Both the position numbers and the translations under genes were made by a program. Positions 44,485 through 56,100 of a stretch of DNA of 64,000 nt are shown here, piece after piece; position 1 is the stretch's first letter; each line of letters begins with the position of its first letter. The notes under the pieces are model-generated. The model was not told the origin of the DNA. It saw only the letters and a list, made by a program, of their open reading frames with translations, and did not search any database. The stretch covers positions 839,952 through 903,951 of the forward strand of contig NZ_JAFMZM010000002.1 in NCBI RefSeq assembly GCF_024436375.1, given 5' to 3'. The stretch comes from Nocardioides astragali (GTDB lineage Bacteria > Actinomycetota > Actinomycetes > Propionibacteriales > Nocardioidaceae).

Positions 44485-47400
44485 CCCACGCGCACCGCAG
44501 TCGCTGCACGATCTCGGCGGCGCTCGCCAGCAGGTCGTGGCCGGGCCGCTCGGCCAGCTCGACGACGAGCTGGCCGACGCGTCCCGGCGCCCGCGCGTCC
44601 GCGAGCTCGACCAGGGGCTCCCAAGCCAGCACCGGGATGCTGCGGTTGTAGGCCCACCGGTGGGCGATCGCCAGGAGCCAGAGGGCGTCGTCGTGCTGCT
44701 CCGGGGGTCCGAGGCGCAGGGTCCAGGCCGCCAGCGCGACCAGCAGTACGCCGTTGAGCGGGAGGTCGGTGAACCACAGGGCACCGTCCGGGGTCTCTCC
44801 GCCGCTGTCCAGCACGAGGTCGCGCAGCTCGTCGGCCCGCGCGTCGGGCGCACCGGACCCGTGCCGTGCCCGCGCCACGAGGGCGGCCGAGGCGGCCAGC
44901 ACCAACCAGGGATTGATCCCTGCCGGAGCCTCGAGCTCGAGCACTGTGTCGACGTTGGCGTCGTAGCGGCGCAGGGCTTCCTCGACGTCGCCCCGGGCCA
45001 GCGCGACCTCGGCGTGCGCGGTCTGCCAGACCATGCGCGCCCCCATCTGCGAGCTCTCCCCGTCGGGCGGCCCGAACGATGCGAGCAGCTCCTCGGCACG
45101 GTCCACCTCACCGTCGAGGAGCGGGGCCATCGCTGTGGCCACCTGGAGGCTGTAGGAGTCGGTGTGGGAGTGCACCTGCGCGAGCAGCGGCCAGGCGATC
45201 TCCGCGTGGTGCGCGGCGTCGTGGTGGTCCCCCACTGCCATCGCCAGCTGGCTGAGCTCCGCGTGCAGCGACGCGAGGAGGTAGGGAGGCAGGGCTCCGC
45301 GGTCCAGCGCGGCCTCGGCGTGCCGGCGGGCAGCGTCCACGTCGCCGGCGTTCTCGGCGACGATCGCGGCCCACATCAGCAGCGCGCCGGCCAGCGCTGG
45401 AGGGGCCTCCGCAGCCGCGCGCACGAGCCGGGTCGGTGCGTCGACCGGGTCGTCGGCGACGTAGGCCGTGTACGCGATGAGGCCCCAGGTGCCGGTGGGC
45501 GTCCCGCCCTGCAGGAGCAGGCGCCGCAGCCCGCCCAGCTCCACGCCGGGCATCCAGCTGAGGTGGATCATCAGCACGCCCGCCGCATCCTGGGCGTGCC
45601 GGTGCAGGCCGTCCGGGACGTCCCACCCCGTCAGCAGCTCCGTCGCGGCGTCGCACACCGCGAAGATCCTCGGCTGGTCGCCTGTGATCGTCCACAGACT
45701 GCCCAGCAGGGCCACGAGGCGCGCCACGAGCTCGCGGTCGCCGACGGCGAGCGCGTGGCGGAGCACGTCGGTGAGGTTGTTCTGCTCGCGGACCAGGATG
45801 CCCACGAGGTCGACCTGGTCGTCGGCGACGACGAGGTTCGCGGACCGATCGGCCAGGTCACCCGCCCAGCGCTGCTGGGCGTCCACGGCTGCGTCGTGCT
45901 CGCCGGACCGGACCAGCTGTGCCGCGGCGAACTCGCGGATCGTCTCCAGCGCCCGGAAGCGCGCCGTGGCACCGTCCTCGGTGAGCACCAGCAGCGACTG
46001 CTCCACCAGTCCGTCGAGCAGGTCGGACCCCTCCGGCCCGAGCACCGTCACCGCAGTGGCACGGTCGACGCCGTCCTGGAACACCGAGAGCCAGGCCAGG
46101 GCGCCCTGCTCGTCGCCCGCGAGGAGGTCCCACGACCACGCGATCACCGCCTCCAGGGTGCGGTGCCGGTCGGGGGTGCCGCGGTCACGGCTGCGAAGGG
46201 TGGCGAAGCGGTCGTCGAGGGCCGCGGCGACCTCCGCCACGGTCATCGTGCGGACGCGCGCCGCGGCGAGCTCGACGGCCAGCGGCAGCCCGTCGAGGCG
46301 GTCGACGACCTGTCGCACCGCGACGGGATCCAGTGCCGCCTCCGGACGGGTGGCGGAGGCCCGCCTGACGAAGAGCGCCTCGGCGTCGATCACCGAGAGC
46401 TGGCTCAGCTGGACCGCGTGCTCGGCGGCCAGCCTCAGCGGCGCCCGGCTCGTGGCCAGCACCTGGAGGTCGCGGGTCGTGGCCAGGAGGAAGGCGACCA
46501 GGGCCGCGACGGGCTCCAGCACGTGCTCGCAGTTGTCGAGCACGAGCAGTGTCGGGCCGGCGTCGAGCTCCTGGGCGAGGCGTCCCCGGACGTCGGCCTG
46601 CTGCCCCGCCGTCAGGGGGAGCCGCGTGGTGACCGAGCCTCGTACGCCGAGCGCCGCACCGACGGTCGCGACGACGTCGTCGCCGGCACCCACACCCACC
46701 AGCTCCACCACGTGCACGTGGGGCAGCCGCGACTCCCGGGCCAGCACCTGGGCGATGCTGGTCTTGCCGATGCCTCCGGGTCCGAGGACGGTCACGAGCC
46801 GGGCGGACGCGAGCGCACCCCGCAGCCGATCGAGGTCCTGGTTGCGGCCGAGCAGCCCGGCGCCGTCGAAGCGCAACCCCGTGCGCACCGGGTCGTCGGC
46901 GGCGAGCAGCTCGGTGTGCACCCGCTGGAGCACCGGGTCGGGGTCGACACCCAGCCGGTCGGACAGGTCGGCGCGGTAGTCCTCGTAGCGGGCGAGCGCC
47001 GTCGCCGGCCCGGCCGTGACTGCTTCGGCCCGCAGCAGCGCCACCAGTGTCTCGGTGTCGTCGGGCCGGCGCCGGTGGGCCGCCACGAGTCCGTCGTAGG
47101 CGTCGGCGTGCCGTCCCAGGCGCGACGCTGCGAGCGCTGCCACGTCCTGAGCCGTCGTACGACGTCCCGCAGCCGCGTGACGCAGGTCGGCCAGCGGCCC
47201 CGTGGCACCGGACGGCCCCACCTGGACCTCGGCCGCGGCCGAGGCGAGTCGGAAGGCCTCACCGGCGTCACCGGCGGCGAGTGCTGCCCGCGCAGCCGAG
47301 AGCGACGCGTGCTGCGACCGGGCGTCGACGTCGTCGTCGGCGAGGCCGAGCCGGTAGCCACCCTCGAGCCGCTGGATCGTCGCGGCCGATGTTGCCGAGC

Positions 47401-47599
47401 GGGTGCGCGAGACGAGCACCTGGAGCGCCTTGGCGGGGTGGACCGGCTCGGCATCGGGCCAGATCTCCTCCACGAGCCGGCCGTCGCTCACGCCAGCGGG
47501 CTCCCCCGTCAGCGCGGCGAGCAGCGCCCCCACCCGTTCCCCCGGCAGCGCCACGCCGTCCCAGGACACCCCGTCCAGCAGCCTCAGCCGGGTGCTCAT
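44471..47599 (-). CDS. AfsR/SARP-like large regulator with BTAD and NTPase domains
   Basis: The 1042-residue protein has an N-terminal winged-helix segment (LVEEIWPDAEPVHPAKALQVLVSR in part, cited as LVEEIWPDAEPVHPAKA), a bacterial transcriptional activator domain (residues about 95-230, ending LGVDPDPVLQRVHTELLA), an ATPase with P-loop VLGPGGIGKTS near residue 272 and LLVLDNCEHVLEP as Walker B, then TPR-like helices to the end. ATG 47599 is chosen; an ATG at 47641 extends it by 14 residues. It may control the ABC exporter it faces, inferred from position. It lies 49 bases after xerD. Confidence 0.9.
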   Translation of the reverse strand: MSTRLRLLDGVSWDGVALPGERVGALLAALTGEPAGVSDGRLVEEIWPDAEPVHPAKALQVLVSRTRSATSAATIQRLEGGYRLGLADDDVDARSQHASLSAARAALAAGDAGEAFRLASAAAEVQVGPSGATGPLADLRHAAAGRRTTAQDVAALAASRLGRHADAYDGLVAAHRRRPDDTETLVALLRAEAVTAGPATALARYEDYRADLSDRLGVDPDPVLQRVHTELLAADDPVRTGLRFDGAGLLGRNQDLDRLRGALASARLVTVLGPGGIGKTSIAQVLARESRLPHVHVVELVGVGAGDDVVATVGAALGVRGSVTTRLPLTAGQQADVRGRLAQELDAGPTLLVLDNCEHVLEPVAALVAFLLATTRDLQVLATSRAPLRLAAEHAVQLSQLSVIDAEALFVRRASATRPEAALDPVAVRQVVDRLDGLPLAVELAAARVRTMTVAEVAAALDDRFATLRSRDRGTPDRHRTLEAVIAWSWDLLAGDEQGALAWLSVFQDGVDRATAVTVLGPEGSDLLDGLVEQSLLVLTEDGATARFRALETIREFAAAQLVRSGEHDAAVDAQQRWAGDLADRSANLVVADDQVDLVGILVREQNNLTDVLRHALAVGDRELVARLVALLGSLWTITGDQPRIFAVCDAATELLTGWDVPDGLHRHAQDAAGVLMIHLSWMPGVELGGLRRLLLQGGTPTGTWGLIAYTAYVADDPVDAPTRLVRAAAEAPPALAGALLMWAAIVAENAGDVDAARRHAEAALDRGALPPYLLASLHAELSQLAMAVGDHHDAAHHAEIAWPLLAQVHSHTDSYSLQVATAMAPLLDGEVDRAEELLASFGPPDGESSQMGARMVWQTAHAEVALARGDVEEALRRYDANVDTVLELEAPAGINPWLVLAASAALVARARHGSGAPDARADELRDLVLDSGGETPDGALWFTDLPLNGVLLVALAAWTLRLGPPEQHDDALWLLAIAHRWAYNRSIPVLAWEPLVELADARAPGRVGQLVVELAERPGHDLLASAAEIVQRLRCAWVTSS

Positions 47600-47648
47600 T
47601 CGGGCCCCTGTGCGAAGCACAGCGAAGCTCTCCCTTCGCATGGGGTGA

Positions 47649-48569
47649 TCATTCGCGTGCCCGTGGGTGAGCGGTGGCGAAGACCTCGCGCAGGTTGTCG
47701 ACCGTGACGAGCGTGTAGACCTGGGTCGTCGTCACGGACGCGTGGCCGAGCAGCTCCTGCACCACACGCACGTCCGCGCCCCCGTCGAGGAGGTGGGTGG
47801 CGAACGAGTGGCGCAGCGTGTGCGGCGAGACGGAGGCCGTCACCCCGGCCCGCTCGGCAGCCTTCACCAGCACCGCCCAGGCACTCTGCCGCGACAGCCT
47901 CCCGCCGCGCGAGTTCATGAACATCGCCGGTCCGCCGCGCCCCGTCCCGACCAGCTCAGGTCGTGCCCGCGTGAGGTAGGCGGCCACCGCCTCACGGGCG
48001 TAGCCACCCACAGGCACAAGCCGCTCCTTGCCGCCCTTGCCGCGCAGCAGCACCGTGCCGTCGACCTGGTCGAGGTCGTCGACGTCGAGCCCGACCGCCT
48101 CGGAGATGCGGGCGCCAGTGCCGTAGAGCAGCTCGAGCAGCGCGCGGTCGCGCAACGCCAGCACGGTGTCGGGCGCGCCTGCGGCCTCCAGGATGGCCTC
48201 CACGTCGGACAGCGGCAGCGCCTTGGGGAGCCGCTTGGCGGGTGTGGGCGGCTTGACCGCGGCGGCCGGGTCCGCGACCGCGAGCCCGTCCGAGACGGCG
48301 AACTTGTGGAAGCCGCGCACGGCGACGACGGTCCGTGCTGCGGACGTCGCGCTCAGCGGTGGATGGCCCTCGCTCCCCTCCCGCAGGCTCACCAGGAACG
48401 AGGCCACCGTCGACTCGGTGACCGCGTCCAGGTCGTCGATGTCCTGGGAGGCGAGGAACTCGTCGTAGCGGCCGAGGTCACGCCGGTAGGAGCTGAGCGT
48501 GTTCGCCGCCAGGCCGCGCTCGACCGCGAGGTGGTCGAGATAGGTGCGTACGGCGCGGCTGAGCGTCAC
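47649..48569 (-). CDS. xerD: Site-specific tyrosine recombinase XerD
   Basis: The 306-residue protein has the SAM-like core-binding N-terminus and the catalytic residues: arginine in [10 protein letters not shown], lysine in [12 protein letters not shown]-x-x-R in [12 protein letters not shown], histidine in [13 protein letters not shown] and the tyrosine in that same stretch. It resolves chromosome dimers at dif with XerC. GTG 48569 is chosen to fit the usual length. It lies 19 bases after ald and in the conserved order pyrG...xerD...scpA. Confidence 0.94.
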   Translation of the reverse strand: MTLSRAVRTYLDHLAVERGLAANTLSSYRRDLGRYDEFLASQDIDDLDAVTESTVASFLVSLREGSEGHPPLSATSAARTVVAVRGFHKFAVSDGLAVADPAAAVKPPTPAKRLPKALPLSDVEAILEAAGAPDTVLALRDRALLELLYGTGARISEAVGLDVDDLDQVDGTVLLRGKGGKERLVPVGGYAREAVAAYLTRARPELVGTGRGGPAMFMNSRGGRLSRQSAWAVLVKAAERAGVTASVSPHTLRHSFATHLLDGGADVRVVQELLGHASVTTTQVYTLVTVDNLREVFATAHPRARE

Positions 48570-48588
48570 CCCACCAGTCAACAGGTCG

Positions 48589-49704
48589 TCACCCCAGGAC
48601 GCTGTCGAGTCCCACTGACTCGATGCCGACTGCTGCACCGACCGGGGCGTTGGTGAGCTCCCCGGCATGGGTGTTGAGACCCAGGGCGAGGCTCGGGTCC
48701 TCACGCAGCGCCTGCTCCCAGCCCCTGTCGGCCAACGCGACCGCGTAGGGAAGAGTGGCGTTGGTCAACGCGTACGTCGAGGTGTTGGGCACCGCGCCGG
48801 GCATGTTGGCCACGCAGTAGAACACCGAGTCGTGCACCTCATACGTCGGGTCGTCGTGGGTGGTGGCGTGGGAGTCCTCGAAACAACCACCCTGGTCGAT
48901 CGCGATGTCGACCAGCACCGACCCCGGCTTCATCCGCGACACCAGCTCGTTGCTGACGAGCTTCGGCGCGGCCGCGCCCGGGATGAGGACCGCACCGATC
49001 ACCATGTCGGCCTCCATCACCTGCTGCTCGATCGCCAGCTTCGACGACGCCAACCCGTGCACCCGGTTGTTGTAGCGCCAAAACGACATCCGCAGCTTGT
49101 CCAGGTCGGTGTCCAACAACGTCACGTCCGCCCCCATGCCCAACGCGATGTTCGCGGCGTTCTGCCCCGACACCCCGGCCCCGATGATCACCACCTTCGC
49201 GTTCGCCACCCCACCGACGCCACCCATCAGCACACCCCGACCACCATTGGCCTTCATCAACGCATACGCCCCCACCTGCGGTGCCAGACAACCGGCGACC
49301 TCCGACATCGGATACAGCAACGGCAACCCACCCGAGGGCAGCTGCACCGTCTCGTAGGCGATCGCCGTCACCTTGCGCGCCAACAGCTCCTCGGTCAGAG
49401 GCTTGTCGGCAGCCAGGTGCAGGTAGGTGAACAGCGTCTGCCCCTCCCGCATCCGCCCGTACTCCTCCGCGACCGGCTCCTTGACCTTCAACACCATCTC
49501 CGCCGCGCCCCACACGTCGTCGGCCGACTCCAGCATCGTGGCACCCGCGGCGACGTACTCCTCGTCCCCGATCTGCGACCCCACACCCGCAGACCTCTCC
49601 ACCAGCACCTCGTGACCGTGCTGCACCAGCTCATGCACCCCGATCGGCGTCAACGCCACCCGATACTCGCGGTTCTTGACTTCCTTGGGTACGCCGACCT
49701 TCAT
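48589..49704 (-). CDS. ald: Alanine dehydrogenase
   Basis: The 371-residue protein catalyses reversible NAD-dependent deamination of L-alanine to pyruvate. It starts [20 protein letters not shown] (in part [13 protein letters not shown]), with the active-site lysine in MVLKVKEP, histidine in YLHLAADK, the NAD site [14 protein letters not shown] and [17 protein letters not shown] is seven bases before the ATG. Codon choice in the middle shows a run of less biased codons than neighbours. It sits between NUDIX and xerD genes. Confidence 0.97.
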   Translation of the reverse strand: MKVGVPKEVKNREYRVALTPIGVHELVQHGHEVLVERSAGVGSQIGDEEYVAAGATMLESADDVWGAAEMVLKVKEPVAEEYGRMREGQTLFTYLHLAADKPLTEELLARKVTAIAYETVQLPSGGLPLLYPMSEVAGCLAPQVGAYALMKANGGRGVLMGGVGGVANAKVVIIGAGVSGQNAANIALGMGADVTLLDTDLDKLRMSFWRYNNRVHGLASSKLAIEQQVMEADMVIGAVLIPGAAAPKLVSNELVSRMKPGSVLVDIAIDQGGCFEDSHATTHDDPTYEVHDSVFYCVANMPGAVPNTSTYALTNATLPYAVALADRGWEQALREDPSLALGLNTHAGELTNAPVGAAVGIESVGLDSVLG

Positions 49705-49784
49705 GGCTCGCTCCTCGAGGTTCCCGGGGAGCACGACGGTGTGGCACCCCTCACAGCGGGAGCGACACTACTCCGCAGAAGGCG

Positions 49785-50417
49785 TCAGGAGGCGTCGAGG
49801 GCCCCGCGCTGCCGGAGCACTTCGTAGGCCAGCACCGCCTGGGCCAGAGGGCCCTGGCGCACGCGCCCCTCCAGGACCGCGTCGAGGAGCTCGGCCATGG
49901 GCACCCAGAAGTGCTCCATCTCGGCCTCCTCGTGGCGCATCTCGAAGTCGCCGCGGGCCGCGTGCACGAGTCCGCGGGCGAGGAAGATCTCGTGCACCTC
50001 GTTGGTGATGCCGGCGCTCGGGAAGGTGCTCAGCAGCTGGCGCCACTCCGACGCCTCCAGCTCCACCTCCTCCCGGAGCTCGCGCTTCGCGGTCTCGACC
50101 GCCGGCTCGTCACCGGCGTCGCGCAGTCCCGCCGGGAGCTCGACGAACGCGTGGCCGCTGGTGTGGCGGTACTGCCGCAGGCACATCACCCGCTCCTGGT
50201 CGTCGACCGCCAGCACGATGACGGCGCCCGGGTGCTCGAGGCTGAGCCGGCTGAACTGCTCGGGGTGGCCCGGACGCGTGATGACGTCCTCCCGCAGGGC
50301 CATCACCCACTCGTCCCGGTGCAGGTCCTTGCTGGACAACACCGGCCAGGACATCGGCCGGTCGGCCAGTGGTTCCACGACAGGTTCTCCCGGGGCATCT
50401 GGGGTTGGGGCGGACAT
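49785..50417 (-). CDS. NUDIX hydrolase (ADP-ribose pyrophosphatase-like)
   Basis: The 210-residue protein has the Nudix helix GDEPAVETAKRELREEVEL near residue 105, with the terminal glycine of the box changed, as in some ADP-ribose pyrophosphatases. The upstream strand HAFVELPAGL and VLAVDDQERVMCLRQYR also match the ADPRase group. It is likely to hydrolyse ADP-ribose or similar nucleoside diphosphates. It is divergent from pepN across 46 bases and part of the pyrG-NUDIX-xerD order of actinobacteria. Confidence 0.92.
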   Translation of the reverse strand: MSAPTPDAPGEPVVEPLADRPMSWPVLSSKDLHRDEWVMALREDVITRPGHPEQFSRLSLEHPGAVIVLAVDDQERVMCLRQYRHTSGHAFVELPAGLRDAGDEPAVETAKRELREEVELEASEWRQLLSTFPSAGITNEVHEIFLARGLVHAARGDFEMRHEEAEMEHFWVPMAELLDAVLEGRVRQGPLAQAVLAYEVLRQRGALDAS

Positions 50418-50463
50418 GCCCCGCACGCTAGCGCGGATGGACACAGTGAGTACGGTCGCTCCC

Positions 50464-52911
50464 ATGACGTTGGCCACCCTGACCAAGCACGAAGCAGCCA
50501 CCCGCTCAGCCATCCTCGAGGTCCAGCGCTACGACATCGCGGTGGACATGACCGGTCTGCTCGAGGGCGACGTGTTCGCGTCCGTCAGCACGATCACCTT
50601 CACGTGCTCCGAGCCCGGTGCCACCACGTTCGTCGACATCGCCGCCGAGGTCGGCCGAGCGACGCTCAACGGAGCGGAGCTCGACGTCTCGACAGTCGCG
50701 GAGGGACGGCTGCCGCTGCCTGCACTCGCAGCCGACAACGTGCTCGTCGTCGAGGCCAGCACCACCAACACCGGCACCGGCGAGGGCATCCTGCGCACCG
50801 TCGACCCGACGGACAAGCTCGTCTACGTCTGGACCAGCCTCGAGCCAGACGAGGCCCGCAGGGTCTGGGCCTGCTTCGACCAGCCCGACCTCAAGGCCCC
50901 GCACCGCTTCACGGTGACCGCGCCCTCGTCGTGGCTGGTCACCTCCAACGGAGCACCCGAGTCCATCGAGGACGCGCCGGACACGGACGCCAAGGTGTGG
51001 ACCTTCCCCGACACGCCCCGCCTGTCGACGTACGTCGTGGTGGTCAACGCCGGCCCGTTCCACGAGGTGCGGCGCCAGCACGACGGCTACGACCTCGGGT
51101 TCTACTGCCGGCAGTCCTTGGTAAAGGTCCTCGAGCGCGACCTCGACGAGCTGGTCACCCTGACCCGCCAGGGCCTGGCCTTCTTCGGCGAGCGCTTCGC
51201 CTGCCCGTTCCCGCAGGAGCGATACGACCAGGTCTTCGTGCCCAACCTCGGTGGGGCGATGGAGAACTGGGGCTGCGTCACCTACGGCGACGGCCAGCTG
51301 TTCCGCACTCCCCCGACCCACGCCCAGCGCAGCGTCCGCGCCGAGTTCATCTTCCACGAGATGGCGCACATGTGGTTCGGCGACCTGGTGACCATGCAGT
51401 GGTGGGACGACCTGTGGCTCAACGAGGCGTTCGCCTCGTGGGCGGCCAACTGGGGCATGGCCGGAGCCAGCGAGTTCACCGACCAGTGGGCGACGTTCCT
51501 CGCCGCCTCCAAGCGCACCGCCTACGAGATGGACATGAGCCCGGCGCGGCACCCGATCCGCGGCGACGTCCCCGACGTGTCGGCCGCGATGTCCAACTTC
51601 GACGCGATCACCTACGTCAAGGGCCAGAGCGTGCTCCACCAGCTCGTGGCCTACATCGGCGAGGACGCGTTCGTCGAGGGCCTGCGCGACTACTTCAGCC
51701 GCTACGCCTTCTCCAACACCCGTCTCGACGACCTCATGGACTGCTACTCACGAGCCTCGGGCCGCGACCTGTCGGAGTGGACCAGGTCATGGCTCGACGA
51801 GGCCGGCACCGACGTCATCTCGCTGGTCGGCGACGAGCTCCTGGTCGAGACCAACGACGGCCAGGAGCCGCGCCCGCACCACCTCGACATCGCGGTCTTC
51901 GACACCGCCGGTGACGACCTGGTTGCCGTGGGACGGTCCTCCCACGAGGTCAGCGGTCCGCGTACGTCCGTCGAGCTCCCCGCAGGCGACCTGCGGCTGG
52001 TCAACGCCGGCGACTACACGTTCGCGGCGGTCAAGCCGGACCCGACCTCGCTCCGGCAGATGCTGGAGCGCATCCAGCAGCTGACCGACCCGCTCGACCG
52101 GGCGCTCGTCGCCGCCACTGCCGGACAGCTGCTGCTGCTCGGTGACGTCGCCCCGCGCGACGTGTCCGCAGCGCTCACCCGGGCGCTGTCCACCGAGACC
52201 TCCCCAGCTCTGATCGAGCCCTTCCTCAGCCAGGCCCTCCAGGTCGCCGACCGGTGGGCTCCGGCGGACGAGTCGCCCGACCTGCTGCGCGGGCTCGCCG
52301 ACGCCGTCGTCGGCCTCGTGGACGTGCCGGACGCCCGGCAGGCCGCGCTCCGTACTCTCGCCGCCTCCGCGTCCACCGACGAGCACTGGTCCGTGCTCGA
52401 GTCGGCGGCGGAGCAGGCGACCGACCTCGACCTCGCCTGGCGGATGACCGTACGCCGCGCCGAGCTGGGCGACTACGACGAGGACAAGGTGAAGGCCCTG
52501 CTGGAGGCCGACCCCGACCCGGACGCCGGGATGCGGCGCCTGGCGGTGCTCGCCGCTCGCCCGGACCGGGAGGCCAAGGAGGAGGTCTGGAAGGCGTTCT
52601 TCGTGGACTACGCCGTCCCCGCGAGCCGGGAGACGCTCGTCCTGGGCTCGACGTTCTGGCGCCCCGCGCAGGCCGAGCTCCTGGCACCGTTCGCCCACCG
52701 CTACCTCGAGGAGCTGCACACCCTCAAGGGCGGACTGCTCAACCAGGGACTCACGATCCGCGCGATGTACCCCCTCGGGGCGGGCGACGCGTCGTTCCTC
52801 GCCGCCGCCGAGGCGGCGGCGGAGGACTCCAGCCTGATGGCGTACGCCCGCAACCAGCTCCGGTCGAACTCGTTCGTGCTGCGCCGGATCCTGCAGGCCC
52901 GCCAGCTCTGA
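50464..52911 (+). CDS. pepN: Aminopeptidase N (M1 metallopeptidase)
   Basis: The 815-residue protein has the M1 exopeptidase motif GGAMENWG near residue 263, the zinc site H-E-x2-H-x18-E in HEMAHMWFGD...WLNEAFASW and the downstream tyrosine region in FDAITYVKGQSVL. The C-terminal half (from about 520) is the helical ERAP1-like domain. It releases N-terminal residues from peptides in the cytoplasm. No good ribosome site precedes ATG 50464, and the short gap to the divergent NUDIX gene suggests a very short or absent leader. Confidence 0.96.
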   Translation: MTLATLTKHEAATRSAILEVQRYDIAVDMTGLLEGDVFASVSTITFTCSEPGATTFVDIAAEVGRATLNGAELDVSTVAEGRLPLPALAADNVLVVEASTTNTGTGEGILRTVDPTDKLVYVWTSLEPDEARRVWACFDQPDLKAPHRFTVTAPSSWLVTSNGAPESIEDAPDTDAKVWTFPDTPRLSTYVVVVNAGPFHEVRRQHDGYDLGFYCRQSLVKVLERDLDELVTLTRQGLAFFGERFACPFPQERYDQVFVPNLGGAMENWGCVTYGDGQLFRTPPTHAQRSVRAEFIFHEMAHMWFGDLVTMQWWDDLWLNEAFASWAANWGMAGASEFTDQWATFLAASKRTAYEMDMSPARHPIRGDVPDVSAAMSNFDAITYVKGQSVLHQLVAYIGEDAFVEGLRDYFSRYAFSNTRLDDLMDCYSRASGRDLSEWTRSWLDEAGTDVISLVGDELLVETNDGQEPRPHHLDIAVFDTAGDDLVAVGRSSHEVSGPRTSVELPAGDLRLVNAGDYTFAAVKPDPTSLRQMLERIQQLTDPLDRALVAATAGQLLLLGDVAPRDVSAALTRALSTETSPALIEPFLSQALQVADRWAPADESPDLLRGLADAVVGLVDVPDARQAALRTLAASASTDEHWSVLESAAEQATDLDLAWRMTVRRAELGDYDEDKVKALLEADPDPDAGMRRLAVLAARPDREAKEEVWKAFFVDYAVPASRETLVLGSTFWRPAQAELLAPFAHRYLEELHTLKGGLLNQGLTIRAMYPLGAGDASFLAAAEAAAEDSSLMAYARNQLRSNSFVLRRILQARQL

Positions 52912-52964
52912 CCGGGCGCTTCCTCGCGCTCAGTCGTCCCGACCGGGCGCTTCCTCGCGGTCAG
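52910..52964. repeat. Direct repeat at the 3' ends of pepN and the P-loop kinase gene
   Basis: A 24-base unit at 52910-52933 (begins GACCGGGCGCTTCC) recurs at 52941-52964 with one change (GCTCAG to GGTCAG), spaced by 31 bases. The first copy overlaps the pepN stop and the last bases of the convergent gene; the second lies within that gene's last codons. It looks like a local duplication that changed the C-terminus of the kinase-like protein (APGRDD end). Confidence 0.9.
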
Positions 52965-53460
52965 CGATCGCCCTGGCCCGTTCGAGGATCTCGTCCACGA
53001 CGTGCTCCAGCGATGCGGTGGCGTCGACGGGGATGCCGCCCGCGGGGGTGTCCTCCCCGGTCAGGTGCAGCCGCAGGACGAGCTCTCGCTCCTCGGGCAG
53101 CGCGCCGAACTCGTCCCCCGAACGTCCGTCGAGTCGTTCGGCGAGAGTGTCGGCGTCGATCGTGAGCACGAAGACGCCGTCGAACACGTCGAGGAACTGG
53201 TGGACGTTCCGCGAGCCGCCACAGAAGAAGGTGAAGCGGTGGCTCCGGTCAGCGGCGAGGACCCTCACGTCGTCGACGCGCCAGAGATGGTGCCAGTGCG
53301 ACCGCTCCCCCGACGTCGGCTCTCCCGTGCCCGGATGGCCCTGGAAGGCGAGGTCGGTGTCCCCGTTGACGGCGTGGTGACCGCGCAGGCGCAGCTCGGC
53401 GCACACCGACGTCTTGCCGGTGCTCGAGACCCCCTCGACCAGGAAGTTCCACACACCCAT
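52930..53460 (-). CDS. Small P-loop kinase-like NTPase
   Basis: The 176-residue protein starts MGVWNFLVEGVSSTGKTSVC with Walker A GVSSTGKTS at residues 10-18. A Walker-B-like strand VFVLTIDADTLAERLD is near residue 97, and there is an adenylate-kinase-like lid pattern absent. It resembles small uncharacterised kinases of nucleotides or sugars. It overlaps no gene upstream and has pyrG 40 bases downstream of its own start on the opposite reading order (pyrG lies upstream on the same strand). Substrate unknown. Confidence 0.78.
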   Translation of the reverse strand: MGVWNFLVEGVSSTGKTSVCAELRLRGHHAVNGDTDLAFQGHPGTGEPTSGERSHWHHLWRVDDVRVLAADRSHRFTFFCGGSRNVHQFLDVFDGVFVLTIDADTLAERLDGRSGDEFGALPEERELVLRLHLTGEDTPAGGIPVDATASLEHVVDEILERARAIADREEAPGRDD

Positions 53461-53500
53461 GGCCGGAGGCTATCGGCGCGCCCGACGAGCTGGGCGCCCC

Positions 53501-55201
<1,701 letters not shown>

Positions 55202-55206
55202 TTATC

Positions 55207-56100
55207 CTACCCGAGAGGTACGGCGCCGTCGGCACCCGACGCACCGAACGACCCGCCCGGCGTGGTCAGGGAGCGCTGCAGGGTGATGATCGTGGCCACG
55301 CGACCGGCCGCGGTGTCGATTCCGTCGACGCTGGCCACTGCGGCCGCCGCCGGGTCGGCCCGCAGCCGCTGGAGCTGCCCGGTCGCGCCGTCGTGCAGGG
55401 TGCCGGCCACGACGACTCCGGTGGCCTGGGCGGCCAGCCCCTCGACGAGCCCGGCCAGGACGGCGTCCGCACCCTCGTCCTCGGCGTCCGTGCCCATCAC
55501 CAGCAGCACCAGCGGCGCGCGCCGGTCGACCTTGTCGGGACCCTCCATCAGGCCCGCGCCGCGCACCGCGTCGACGATCGCTCGGGACTTGCCCGTGACG
55601 TCCTCGCCCTCGGCCGCCTTGCTGGCGACCGCGAGCCCGATCAGCTGACCGATCCGGACGTACGTCGACGCGTCCGGGGCGACGTCGTCCCCCGCCTGCT
55701 GCGTCAGAAGCTGGCTGCCGAGCGTGTCGACGAGGGACTTCTGGCCGGGGTCGACAAGGTCCTCGCTCAGGTCGTAGCGGGCGCTGATGCTCCCTCCGGC
55801 CGCGGCGACCTGCTCCCCCAGGGCGGTGACCACCTGCTCGTCGGCTCCTGGGACCGTCACCAGCGCGACGGAGCGTTCGGCCAGTCGACCGGAGACCAGC
55901 TGCGGGCCGAGCGTGGAGACGAACGCCTCGCTGTAGTCGGCCTGCCCCTGCCCCTCGGCGGGCGCGCCGTCCTCGTCCTGGGACGCGGTCGTGACCGTGG
56001 GACCGACGTCCGACAGCGGACCACCGCCCAGGACGATGCCCGCCGCCAGGCCCAGGAACACGGCGACGATGGTCAGGACGTGGTGACGCAGGGTGATCAC
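55207..56100 (-). CDS. mctB: Copper transporter family protein (MctB-like)
   Basis: The 297-residue protein has a short N-terminus, one membrane segment (HVLTIVAVFLGLAAGIVLGG, residues about 6-25, followed by GPLSDVGPT) and a large extracytoplasmic domain rich in alanine, aspartate and valine. This fits the MctB family of mycobacteria, an outer-face protein linked to copper tolerance. GTG 56100 overlaps the steA stop (GTGA). The conserved order with steA, recN and pyrG supports the call; copper binding is not visible. Confidence 0.87.
   Translation of the reverse strand: MITLRHHVLTIVAVFLGLAAGIVLGGGPLSDVGPTVTTASQDEDGAPAEGQGQADYSEAFVSTLGPQLVSGRLAERSVALVTVPGADEQVVTALGEQVAAAGGSISARYDLSEDLVDPGQKSLVDTLGSQLLTQQAGDDVAPDASTYVRIGQLIGLAVASKAAEGEDVTGKSRAIVDAVRGAGLMEGPDKVDRRAPLVLLVMGTDAEDEGADAVLAGLVEGLAAQATGVVVAGTLHDGATGQLQRLRADPAAAAVASVDGIDTAAGRVATIITLQRSLTTPGGSFGASGADGAVPLG

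Noticed and set aside
44426..47707. Open frame of over 1000 codons on the plus strand opposite the AfsR-like gene
   Set aside because: No domain is visible and its frame is the mirror of a well-defined BTAD/ATPase protein.
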